Assembly: GCA_964575845.1 (NCBI GenBank)
Contig: CAZNSX010000006.1
Span: 124,001 to 188,000 of the forward strand
Direction: 5' to 3'
Length of the DNA stretch: 64,000 nucleotides
Origin: CAZNSX01 sp964575845
GTDB taxonomy: Bacteria; UBA8248; CAZNSX01
Shown here: positions 33,012 to 40,610 of the stretch, in pieces
Position numbering within the stretch: the first letter of the stretch is position 1
How the letters are laid out: each line of letters opens with the position of its first letter
Notes under the pieces: model-generated
What the model saw: only the letters and a program-made list of their open reading frames with translations
The model's database searches: none
What the model was told of the DNA's origin: nothing
Position numbers and translations under genes: made by a program

Positions 33012-33713
33012 ATGGAGGAGGAAAGTAAAGGTAATTCAACCACAGCGGAGAATTATGCTGATCAGATTATCGAGGTGATAAGGGAGAATGAAAAATTTCT
33101 CCGCAAGAATGCAAAAGGAAGTTTTGATGAAGTTATAGAATTTATAATTGAAGCTATAGATTATTTTTCACGCGCTGTTAAGAGAGAAAGGAGTGAAGAA
33201 GATTACCTTAAGAGTGCTATGGTTTTTTTCTTCTATCACATTCTAATGCCATTAAGTTATGCAATTCACACAGATTTGCTGATTGGTAATTTACCTGCAT
33301 GCTTTATGGAGCTAAGATTAATACTTGAATCATTGTCAAAGTGTTATATCGCGGACTTAAGATATCCAGACAGAAACTTTTTTCAAGAAAAAGTCGAATT
33401 GTTAGAGAAGGAAATGCAGAGGGGAAAAATAAGCACGTCCAAACTAATAAAGAATTTTGGAGAAGAATTGGAATTGAGAAAATGCTCTATCGCCTTATGG
33501 GATAAAATTTCGAGAGATTGGGTTCACACAAAGGGAATTATAGACAGAATTGCATATCAAATTATTGAAAAGGGCGAAGTGCCTCCTTGGCCTCTGGTTA
33601 TACCCACGAATTATGTAGAGGCCGATTTAGATACTATTGAGGAATTGGGCAAGCGTATATCGCAATTTAGAAATTTACTAAGGGCTACAATCGAAAAATA
33701 CCAACAGAATTAG
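33012..33713 (+). CDS. Uncharacterised helical protein (first gene of the repeat-bounded block)
   Basis: A 233-residue, all-helical soluble protein whose gene is strikingly AT-rich compared with both neighbours, a sign of acquisition. I recognise no family. The central stretch ACFMELRLILESLSKCYIAD, with R-x-x-L-E-S, and the flanking helices recall HEPN-like or related helical-bundle proteins linked to defence or toxin systems, but this is only an impression. It begins 52 bp after rsmD and is followed 6 bp after its stop by the first copy of the 60-bp repeat. No partner gene overlaps it. Confidence 0.72.
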   Translation: MEEESKGNSTTAENYADQIIEVIRENEKFLRKNAKGSFDEVIEFIIEAIDYFSRAVKRERSEEDYLKSAMVFFFYHILMPLSYAIHTDLLIGNLPACFMELRLILESLSKCYIADLRYPDRNFFQEKVELLEKEMQRGKISTSKLIKNFGEELELRKCSIALWDKISRDWVHTKGIIDRIAYQIIEKGEVPPWPLVIPTNYVEADLDTIEELGKRISQFRNLLRATIEKYQQN

Positions 33714-33719
33714 TCGCGT

Positions 33720-33782
33720 AGGCCACGGCCGCGGCCTGACCATTCATATCAGATAATGCCGAGGCGCAGCCTCGCCCTACCC
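33720..33782 (+). repeat. Two-hairpin repeat, copy 1
   Basis: Starts 6 bp after the stop codon of the helical-protein gene. First a GC-rich arm pair (GGCC, GC, GGCC), then the conserved linker CCATTCATATCAGATAAT, then hairpin CGAGGC-GCA-GCCTCG, ending CCCTAC. It is the most diverged in the linker among the four copies. Confidence 0.75.
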
Positions 33783-33877
33783 CGCTGATTGCCGGTTTTC
33801 CATTTTGATATGGGAAATTTCAGGAAAAAGCGAGTTCGAAGGATGTCGCCAGACTCTCGCAATGAGGAGGGCACTCG

Positions 33878-34471
33878 ATGGCAGCCCGAAAAGAAAGCAC
33901 GGGTGAATCCATCTATCAGATCAAGGTGACGCTAAGAGACACGAGACCTCCCATCTGGAGGAGGTTCCATGTGCCTTCCGACATCACCCTTCATGACCTT
34001 CACCGGGTTCTTCAGGTGGTCATGGGCTGGAGCGGGTACCATCTCCACCAGTTCATCATCGGGGGGGAATATTATGGCGAGCCTGACCCAGAGTATGACA
34101 TTTCCGAGACAAAGGAGGAAAGGGCCGCGAAATTGAGTCAGGTTGTTCCCGGCGAAAAAGCCAGGTTTATCTATGAGTATGATTTTGGCGATGGTTGGGA
34201 GCACGCGCTTCTTGTCGAGAAGGTGCTGCCGCGTGATGAGGGCGTGCAGTATCCCGTCTGTCTTGCCGGAAGACGCGCCTGTCCGCCCGAGGATTGCGGC
34301 GGCACTCCAGGGTATGCTGATTTTCTGGAAGCGATCAAGAATCCCTCGGGCAAAAAAGAACAGGAAGAATGGCTGGAGTGGGTAGGAGAGGATTTCGACC
34401 CGGAGGCATTCGACCTCCACGAGGTCAACGAGGAGTTGAAGGGGATAGGAGGGTTGAAGAGGATCAAATGA
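33878..34471 (+). CDS. Plasmid pRiA4b ORF-3 family protein
   Basis: A 197-residue protein of the pRiA4b ORF-3 family (PF07929). The N-terminus has YQIKVTLRDTRPPIWRRF and LHDLHRVLQVVMGW, followed by HLHQFIIGGEYYG, FIYEYDFGDGWEH and CPPEDCGGTPGYADFLEA, all family hallmarks. The function of the family is not established; it is common on plasmids and mobile elements. It is the second gene of the block and is followed by repeat copy 2 about 10 bp after its stop. GAGGAG precedes the ATG. Confidence 0.9.
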   Translation: MAARKESTGESIYQIKVTLRDTRPPIWRRFHVPSDITLHDLHRVLQVVMGWSGYHLHQFIIGGEYYGEPDPEYDISETKEERAAKLSQVVPGEKARFIYEYDFGDGWEHALLVEKVLPRDEGVQYPVCLAGRRACPPEDCGGTPGYADFLEAIKNPSGKKEQEEWLEWVGEDFDPEAFDLHEVNEELKGIGGLKRIK

Positions 34472-34479
34472 AGGGAGGG

Positions 34480-34541
34480 TAGCCCACGACCGCGGCGTGA
34501 CCATCCATACCGAATAATGGCAAGGCGCAGCCTTGCCCTAA
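34480..34541 (+). repeat. Two-hairpin repeat, copy 2
   Basis: Lies 9 bp after the stop of the pRiA4b ORF-3 gene. First hairpin CACG-accgcgg-CGTG, linker CCATCCATACCGAATAAT, then the perfect hairpin GGCAAGGC-GCA-GCCTTGCC, ending CCCTAA. Compared with copy 1, the stem pair G-C is replaced by A-T on both sides, a compensatory change. Confidence 0.8.
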
Positions 34542-34683
34542 GCAAATCTATTGCCGACCTTTGCTATTGCCTGGTAGCGCCTGATAGCACCTTGTGAAGG
34601 CCATTGAGTTTTCTATAAGAATCTAGATTATAGTTGAAACAAACAGCCGCAAGCGCTATTCTTACCGCCGGGAGGACTTGCTC

Positions 34684-36207
34684 GTGAAATCTCTCGCCTG
34701 CAAGGTATTCATTCTTTCGGCCTTTCTATTCTTTTTTTTAGTCACTACAGCTACCGCGCAGACGCTGACCGTGAAGGTGCCTCGGGGGAATGTGCGCGCT
34801 GGTCCTGGATTGACGTATGACATTGTTGGCAAAGTGACCCGCGGCCAGGAATATCCAATCGAGGACCGGCAGGGTGATTGGTTTAAGATTCATCTCGAAC
34901 CCGGCAAAGAGGGATGGCTTTACACATCCTTGGTGCAACTAAGCACCGAACCGCAGTCTCCTGGTAGAAAAGCCATTCCCCAGGAGGGAGGTAGAGGGAC
35001 GCCTGAAGAGGCTCCTTCCTCATCAGCCGCTCACACCATGACGACGTTATTTTTAATCTTATTGGTGGCCTCCGTCATCGGGCTAATCCGGAGCAAAAAG
35101 AGGCGTCGCATGTATTTATGTTTCACGATTGCTTTTTTCATATTATTCAGTGTCTCTGCTGGGCAGATAGAGCAGGAAAAAAAGAAAGGTATCGTAACTT
35201 CGCAGCTGACTAAACAAGAAAAGCAAAAGCTAAAGCCGACCAAAGAAAAGAAACAAAAATCAAAAATAGCGCTATCGAGTAAGGCTAGAGTAAAAGAAGT
35301 TGATATGCCCAAGTACAGTGTCTTGGATGAGAATATAGTCGACACTCCCATTAAGACAGAGATAACTCTGAATTTATTGGTCTCGGGAGAAATCTCAGAT
35401 GACGGACTCAGAATATTGCTCAATAAACTTTACTTTTCTACCAAAGGGAGGAGAGGATTTAGATATCATAAATCTCCTACCAATATTTATATATATGCAT
35501 ATACATCGAAGGAAAGGGCCGAGGCAGGGATGGGTCAGTGGGTGGCGATGCTACAAAAGGGTTATGATGAGCTAAGGCCTACCATTAGAATCAATCCACG
35601 CCAGCTTGCCCAACTGGGTGCAAAACCAGAGGAGAGATTCGAGCTTTCGGAGGCCAAGAGAATCCAAATCTGGAATGAGATAATCAAAGTTGAAGATAGG
35701 ACATCTTATTCGCGCTCTCTAATGGGGGAAGCTAAGAATGAGCTGGCGAGAAAGTATGGGTTGACACGGAGGCAGCTTGACATGATCGCGGGAGAAGGTC
35801 TGAGAAAAGACTGGCCATTTCCCAAACAAAAGGAACAGCAACTAAAGGCCACCATGCGGCAAAGGGAAAAAGAAACACCGCAGCCGTCGGAAGGGAGCAA
35901 GCTAGCGAAAGTTTGCAGCATTGGCAAACAGCCTGGGGTTAGAGGTGGAGTTATTATGGCACGATCAGGCCACCTTGAAGAGTTCCTTGCTGCCTTTAAG
36001 ATAATGGGAAATACGCTGGATCCGCAACTGAGGACTGGATATGAAATTATTGCCTTAAGCTTTGCGGAATGTCTAGTCAAGACTGGGACAAAAGTCAGAA
36101 TCACGGGGTTTTCTTCGACATCGAATGGTTATGCTATAACAGTGATGGAAGGTAGCAAAGTCGGACAGTCGGGAGAAGTTCACAAAAGCCACCTAACATG
36201 CAGATGA
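34684..36207 (+). CDS. SH3-domain envelope protein with transmembrane segments
   Basis: A protein of about 507 residues. It has a signal peptide ending TTATAQ, then a bacterial SH3 domain (residues 28-88: VPRGNVRAGPGLTYDIVGKV, DWFKIHLEPGKEGWLY). Two hydrophobic segments follow (TTLFLILLVASVIGLI; CFTIAFFILFSVSAG), then a Lys-rich linker and two unrecognised C-terminal domains. The GTG at 34684 has GGAGG eight bases upstream and is preferred over the TTG at 34678. It is AT-richer than the core genome and followed by repeat copy 3. SH3 domains bind cell-wall or peptide ligands; the function of the whole is unknown. Confidence 0.75.
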   Translation: MKSLACKVFILSAFLFFFLVTTATAQTLTVKVPRGNVRAGPGLTYDIVGKVTRGQEYPIEDRQGDWFKIHLEPGKEGWLYTSLVQLSTEPQSPGRKAIPQEGGRGTPEEAPSSSAAHTMTTLFLILLVASVIGLIRSKKRRRMYLCFTIAFFILFSVSAGQIEQEKKKGIVTSQLTKQEKQKLKPTKEKKQKSKIALSSKARVKEVDMPKYSVLDENIVDTPIKTEITLNLLVSGEISDDGLRILLNKLYFSTKGRRGFRYHKSPTNIYIYAYTSKERAEAGMGQWVAMLQKGYDELRPTIRINPRQLAQLGAKPEERFELSEAKRIQIWNEIIKVEDRTSYSRSLMGEAKNELARKYGLTRRQLDMIAGEGLRKDWPFPKQKEQQLKATMRQREKETPQPSEGSKLAKVCSIGKQPGVRGGVIMARSGHLEEFLAAFKIMGNTLDPQLRTGYEIIALSFAECLVKTGTKVRITGFSSTSNGYAITVMEGSKVGQSGEVHKSHLTCR

Positions 36208-36214
36208 TCAGCTA

Positions 36215-36281
36215 GCTACGGGACGTTCCCGGTTCTCGCCATCCATACCGAATAATAGCGAGGCGCATCCTCGCTCTATCC
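36215..36281 (+). repeat. Two-hairpin repeat, copy 3
   Basis: Begins about 7 bp after the SH3 gene stop. First hairpin CGGGA-CGT-TCCCG, linker CCATCCATACCGAATAAT identical to copy 2, second hairpin AGCGAGG-CGCAT-CCTCGCT, ending CTATCC. The stem sequence differs from the other copies but pairing is kept. Confidence 0.78.
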
Positions 36282-36678
36282 AGTTCGGTTAATAAGAAAA
36301 AGATGTAGTTTAAAAAGTTTTCGGTAGCATGTATTCAAAATAAAGCCATAAAGTCAGAGAGCATGGTAGCTTTTTTGATTCAGAATTCTTTAAAATTAAT
36401 ATGATAGAAGAGTTTTTCTTATTTTATTCTTGGTCCATACTTCTAGAAAGTGAAGTGCTTTTGTCCTCGCCCCATTGGACTCAGAGGGTATATCAAAATG
36501 ATAAATGCAAGTCGTATACTGAACATGTTAGCATATTTCATAGGAACCCTCCCAGCACATAGAAGCACTAAATTTTTAGGCAGAGGGGTTGGGCCAGAGG
36601 GGCGCCTACGCGTAAAGGGTTCGAATAGATAGCAATTGATTAGGTGCATCGGGAGGCAAAAAACTCTAGGATAGACTC
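36282..36678. other. AT-rich intergenic region inside the accessory block
   Basis: About 400 AT-rich bases between repeat copy 3 and the PIN-like gene. Short frames on both strands (up to about 68 codons) lack recognisable features or good ribosome sites. It may hold the promoter of the downstream gene; no single match to consensus is convincing. Confidence 0.35.
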
Positions 36679-37260
36679 ATGGAAAGAGGAGAAGCGTTCT
36701 TGAGCGGATTTATTGTTACAATAGATACTAACTGCATAAATGTATATGGCCGCGCTGAGGGGATGGCCCAATTGGAAGATTGGGAAAGGCGTCGTTTAAT
36801 TAAAATTGTAAGCACACCGTCTTTGATTAGGGAAACACACCAGAATGCAAAGCGATTGGCGAAGGCCATGGGATATCCAAATATTGGCGAACCGCTTTTT
36901 TTTGATGATGGGGAGGGGGACGAGAAGGCATCATCTGTATTCGTTGACGATATGGATCCTTGCGGGGCTTATTTTCTGGACGAGGAAGATATTTCATTTG
37001 AGGAGTTGAAAAATATCTGTTTTCCAACAACCTCAAGCGATCAATTAACTTCTGGTCAAATAAATGATATAAGCTTTTTGCTTGCCCATAAATATGGCAG
37101 GGCCGACTTCTTTGTGACTACTGATTCCCATATCATTGGGGATGACAAGCGGGGAAAATTGGCTGGAGTTGGTATTAAGCTATTCACCCCTGAAGGACTA
37201 GCTAAGCATCTTATAGAAAAAGAAGGCTTCAAACGAACAGTTTTTAAGCCGGGTAGGTAA
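36679..37260 (+). CDS. PIN-like domain protein
   Basis: A 193-residue protein with features of a PIN-type nuclease. It has an N-terminal acidic IVTIDTNCINVYG, a mid-protein Asp in QINDISFLLAHKYGRADFF, and VTTDSHIIGDD followed by GIKLFTPEGLAKHL, the usual closing strand and helix. PIN proteins are mostly RNases, often toxins, but no antitoxin-like gene overlaps or adjoins it. The gene is AT-rich, and repeat copy 4 begins at its stop codon. Active-site identification is by eye, so the nuclease call is moderate. Confidence 0.65.
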   Translation: MERGEAFLSGFIVTIDTNCINVYGRAEGMAQLEDWERRRLIKIVSTPSLIRETHQNAKRLAKAMGYPNIGEPLFFDDGEGDEKASSVFVDDMDPCGAYFLDEEDISFEELKNICFPTTSSDQLTSGQINDISFLLAHKYGRADFFVTTDSHIIGDDKRGKLAGVGIKLFTPEGLAKHLIEKEGFKRTVFKPGR

Positions 37261-37316
37261 CGGCTGCGCCGTGACTATCCATACCGGATAATGGCAAGGC
37301 GCAGCCTCGCCCTAAC
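37258..37316 (+). repeat. Two-hairpin repeat, copy 4
   Basis: Begins at the stop codon (TAA) of the PIN-like gene. First hairpin ACGGC-TGC-GCCGT, linker CTATCCATACCGGATAAT, second hairpin AAGGC-GCA-GCCT, ending CCCTAACC. In this copy GGCTGCGCC at the front is also complementary to GGCGCAGCC at the back, so the whole element can fold as one long hairpin. Confidence 0.8.
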
Positions 37317-37324
37317 CATTTTTC

Positions 37325-37489
37325 TCATGCTCCTTTGCGTTTCATCCTCCCTTCAAGCTCTTCGACCCTGCGTTCTAACTCCCTCTTCGGGCTTCTCCTC
37401 GCCTTAAGCTTTCCCTCAGGGCCATAGAATGGGGGAGGGCCCCAGGGCCTCCGCCAAGAGCTAGGCGCCTCGGCGTCATCTTGAGTCAC
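37325..37489 (-). CDS. Possible small protein downstream of the [2Fe-2S] subunit gene
   Basis: A 54-residue frame beginning at a GTG that overlaps the end of the iron-sulfur gene by 14 bp. It reads SSWRRPWGPPPFYGPEGKL and then a charged helical tail, RELERRVEELEGRMKRK. The aromatic/Pro motif followed by a coiled coil resembles small DUF5320-like proteins of anaerobes. There is no clear ribosome site, although overlap could allow reinitiation. Coding is uncertain. Confidence 0.38.
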   Translation of the reverse strand: MTQDDAEAPSSWRRPWGPPPFYGPEGKLKARRSPKRELERRVEELEGRMKRKGA

Positions 37490-37817
37490 CGTCGAGCCGG
37501 GTCCTGCTTGTCACCAGGTCTTTGACCACCCGGTCCTTCTTGACCGGCTCAATGGTGATGTCTCCCCGGACGAGTTCCGTGCACGCGAGCACGGCCCTGC
37601 CGTTCACCCTGACCATGCACTCAGCGCATATCCCCCTCCTGCAGGAGAGGTAGTGGGCCAGGCCTCCGTCGTACTCCTCGTTTATGTACTGGAGCACGTT
37701 GCTCACGCTCGAGCCTTCTATGAGAGGAACCCTGTAGACCTCGTACCGAGGCTCCTGGTCCACGGCCGAGTTGAACCGGAAGACCCTCACCTCTATGGTG
37801 GGCCGCTCTTCGCTCAC
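37476..37817 (-). CDS. [2Fe-2S] iron-sulfur protein, SdhB/FrdB N-terminal-domain type
   Basis: A 113-residue ferredoxin-like protein with the four cluster cysteines in order: LSCRRGICAECMV (C-x4-C-x2-C) and VLACTELV. It corresponds only to the N-terminal [2Fe-2S] domain of the succinate dehydrogenase/fumarate reductase iron-sulfur subunit; the C-terminal domain with the [4Fe-4S] and [3Fe-4S] clusters is missing. It overlaps the flavoprotein gene by 4 bp, so the two surely form one enzyme. It would pass electrons from the flavin to an unknown acceptor. Confidence 0.85.
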   Translation of the reverse strand: MSEERPTIEVRVFRFNSAVDQEPRYEVYRVPLIEGSSVSNVLQYINEEYDGGLAHYLSCRRGICAECMVRVNGRAVLACTELVRGDITIEPVKKDRVVKDLVTSRTRLDGDSR

Positions 37818-39550
37818 TGCGAAGGGTCCCCCGGCCTCCAGCGCGTCGAGATGATCGGCTCAGCAATGGCGGACATCTCGCCACTCTCATTCTTAAGAAT
37901 GATGTTCCTCAACCAGCCCTCGCTTGTTTCCTTGAAGTCCCTACGGTAGTGCGCGCCGCGGCTCTCCTCCCTCAAGAGAGCGCCCGTGGCTATCGCCTCG
38001 AGGATCGTTGCGAGGCTCTCGAGCTGGATCGCCTCCACCCACTCCCGGTTATACTGGCGCTCGGTAGCACCCGTCGCGAGCCGCGGCAGGGTGTCCCTCT
38101 TAAGCTCTCCCACCCAGTCAAGGGCTTCCTTGAGTGCTCCGCCATCCCTTATAATGCCGGCCTTCTCCCAGGCCACCTTCTGGAGCTCCTTGCGCACCTT
38201 GAGCGGCCTTGGTCCACCGTCATCACGGAGGTATCGGAGCACCCTCTGCTCAATCTCCGCCACCCCTTTCTCATCCAGTTCCGTCCGGCCGACCTTTCTC
38301 GCGCTTTCAGCGGCGGCGGCACCGACTCTCGCGCCCTGGACGAATATCTGGGTGCACGCGTTCCCGGAGAGCCTGTTCGCCCCGTGGGTGCCGCCTGCGA
38401 CCTCGCCCGCCGCAAAGAGGCCGGGCACGCTCGTCTCGCATCTCTCGTTCACCCTTATCCCGCCCATGAAGAAATGGCTGGCGGGACCGACCTCCATCGC
38501 ATAGCCCCTCTTGACTTTCTCCATCAGCTCTCCGAAGTGGAACCCCTGATACTCCCAGTCAGCCCCCAGGAAGGCTCCCTTTGAGAACCACTCCAGGAAA
38601 TAGTCCACGAGGTTGTGAGGCAGGTGGGCGAGCGACATGTAAACGCCACCCGAGGGCGTGCCCCGGCCCTCCAGGATCTCCGTCATTATGGCTATCGACA
38701 GCAAGTCCCTGGTCGTCTTCTCCATCCGCTCGGGGTCCCACCTGCTCATGAAGCGCTGCCCGTATTTGTTAAGCAGCCAGGCGTCCATCCCACCGGCGGG
38801 GCCAATCGTGAATGGAAAGCCTATCCCCCGCCATGCCGGCGGCCAGAGGAGGTTGCAGGGGTGGAACTGGGTCATCTCCATGTCGACGAGCTCGGCGCCC
38901 GCCCGGTAGGCCATTGCCTGGCCGTCGCCGGTCAGCTCCTCTGGGGCCGTCTGGATGGGGTAGACCATCATCCCGCCGCCGGTCGCAATGACAGTGGCCC
39001 GGGCCGAGATGGTGACGAACTCCCCGCTTCTGAGGTCAAGGGCGAGTGCGCCGGCCGCCACCCCGCCCGAGGTGAGGATATCCACCACCATCATGTCCTC
39101 GACGACCCTCACCTTCCTCGCCCGGACCTGCCTCCTGAGCGCTTTCATTATCTCGGCACCCGTGGTGAGAACGCCGCGGGGGTAGCGGTGGCCGGGCGTC
39201 AGCAGGAGGTCCGTGACCTTCATCCCCCATTCCATCACCTCTTTGACCCTTATGGGCGCCTCGGCCACATGAGCCTCCACGAGCTTCTGGTTGTTTAAGT
39301 ATTTGCCCTCTATGAGGATGTCCTCGAAGAAGATATCCTGGCTGTCGTTAGGGTCTCCGGGAAGTCCGAGAAGCTCCCTGGCGCTCCTGCTGTCCACGTC
39401 GACATCGGCTAAGGCCGTTATGGTCGCGCCGCTCCTCCCGAAGCGCCCCTTTGTGACGACCAGAACCTCGGCCCCGACATCATGTGCTGCGATGGCCGCG
39501 CGCGCGCCGGCCCCTTCGCTCCCGATGATCAGCACGTCGGTCTCAAGCAT
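37814..39550 (-). CDS. FAD-dependent oxidoreductase, succinate dehydrogenase/fumarate reductase flavoprotein family
   Basis: A 578-residue flavoprotein. It has a dinucleotide fold at the N-terminus (VLIIGSEGAGARAAIAAHDVG), the active-site region FFMGGIRVNERCETSVPGLFA and GGTHGANRLSGNACTQIFVQG. The C-terminal helical domain of the SdhA/FrdA/AprA superfamily is present. The usual His for covalent FAD is not evident in GRSGATITALADVD. It is paired with a single-domain [2Fe-2S] partner and sits in a cluster with an amidohydrolase, an M20-type hydrolase and an ABC importer, suggesting oxidation of an imported carboxylate or heterocycle. Substrate unknown. Confidence 0.85.
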   Translation of the reverse strand: MLETDVLIIGSEGAGARAAIAAHDVGAEVLVVTKGRFGRSGATITALADVDVDSRSARELLGLPGDPNDSQDIFFEDILIEGKYLNNQKLVEAHVAEAPIRVKEVMEWGMKVTDLLLTPGHRYPRGVLTTGAEIMKALRRQVRARKVRVVEDMMVVDILTSGGVAAGALALDLRSGEFVTISARATVIATGGGMMVYPIQTAPEELTGDGQAMAYRAGAELVDMEMTQFHPCNLLWPPAWRGIGFPFTIGPAGGMDAWLLNKYGQRFMSRWDPERMEKTTRDLLSIAIMTEILEGRGTPSGGVYMSLAHLPHNLVDYFLEWFSKGAFLGADWEYQGFHFGELMEKVKRGYAMEVGPASHFFMGGIRVNERCETSVPGLFAAGEVAGGTHGANRLSGNACTQIFVQGARVGAAAAESARKVGRTELDEKGVAEIEQRVLRYLRDDGGPRPLKVRKELQKVAWEKAGIIRDGGALKEALDWVGELKRDTLPRLATGATERQYNREWVEAIQLESLATILEAIATGALLREESRGAHYRRDFKETSEGWLRNIILKNESGEMSAIAEPIISTRWRPGDPSQ

Positions 39551-39609
39551 GGTCTGGGCTCCGCCCTGCTCTCAGCAATGTCGCAGCTTCCTGAAGTGGA
39601 AGGGAAAAT

Positions 39610-40410
39610 TCAGTCGATCCCGCCCTCCAGAGCGAAGAACTCGCGGACCGACTGGGTGATCTCCCCGAACTGGTCCGAGCCCATCATCCTCAACTCCCTG
39701 GGCCTGGGCAGTCCCACATCCATGATCCTCGCGATCCTTCCGGGCCTGGGTGTGAGCACGATGACTCTATCCGCCAGGAAGACCGCCTCGGGAATGCTGT
39801 GGGTGATGAAGAAGATGGTCTTGCGGCTCTCGCGCCAGATCCGGAGCAACTCGAGGTTCATCTGCTCTCTGGTCATGGCGTCGAGCGCGCCGAAGGGCTC
39901 ATCCATGAGCAGGATGGCGGGGTCGTGCAGGAGCGCCCTCGTGATTGCGTTTCGCTGCTGCATTCCACCGGAGAGCTCCCGCGGGTACTTGTTCTCGAAT
40001 CCCTCGAGCCCGACGAGACTCAGCAGCTTCATCGCCCTCTCGGTGTACTTCTTCCTGTCGAGGCCCAGGATCTCCGCGGTGAGAAGCGTGTTCTCGAGCA
40101 CGGTGCGCCAGGGGAGAAGCACCGAGTTCTGAAACACGACCCCGATGTCCCTCCTGGGTCCGTCGACCGGGGTGTCACGAAGGAGCACCTCGCCCTTGGT
40201 CTTCCGCAAGAGGCCCCCGAGGATCATCAAGAGAGTTGTCTTGCCGCACCCGCTCGGACCCACGACGGTGACGAACTCATCCTCACCGATGTCGAAATTG
40301 ATACCATGCACGGCGTGGACGATCTCACCCTTCTTGGTGGTGTAGTACTTGATGAGGCCCCTCACCTGGATGATCTTTGCCATGTCAAACCGCATCCTCG
40401 GTTCGGACAC
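39610..40410 (-). CDS. ABC transporter ATP-binding protein (nitrate/sulfonate/taurine type)
   Basis: A 266-residue ATPase (TauB/SsuB-like). Walker A is GPSGCGKTTLL, the signature is LSGGMQQR, Walker B is ILLMDEPFGALD, and the switch His is in FFITHSIPEA. It powers the importer whose permease and binding protein are encoded 3-5 kb upstream on the same strand, with two hydrolase genes between them. The GTG at 40410 gives nine extra residues over the ATG at 40383, where homology starts; neither has a strong ribosome site. Confidence 0.9.
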   Translation of the reverse strand: MSEPRMRFDMAKIIQVRGLIKYYTTKKGEIVHAVHGINFDIGEDEFVTVVGPSGCGKTTLLMILGGLLRKTKGEVLLRDTPVDGPRRDIGVVFQNSVLLPWRTVLENTLLTAEILGLDRKKYTERAMKLLSLVGLEGFENKYPRELSGGMQQRNAITRALLHDPAILLMDEPFGALDAMTREQMNLELLRIWRESRKTIFFITHSIPEAVFLADRVIVLTPRPGRIARIMDVGLPRPRELRMMGSDQFGEITQSVREFFALEGGID

Positions 40411-40610
40411 CGGAGTTCATCGGAGGGCCTCCTGATCACACACCGTACTCGTTACTGAAAGAGTGAAAAAGATGGGCTTGACCCGACGGCCTGAGGCGCG
40501 GGAACTTTTCTCCTTCACAATGGATCGCTCCCTCGGGGGGCCTCATACCGATCGGACCCCTCTCAATTCCCTTGGCGGTAGAGAGATAAATGTTCAGGGT
40601 TTCAGCAGGC

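Noticed and set aside
33720..37316. Canonical integron attC sites or a CRISPR array
   Set aside because: The repeats lack RYYYAAC/GTTRRRY ends and no integrase is present; they are separated by whole genes, not by uniform spacers, so they are not CRISPR.
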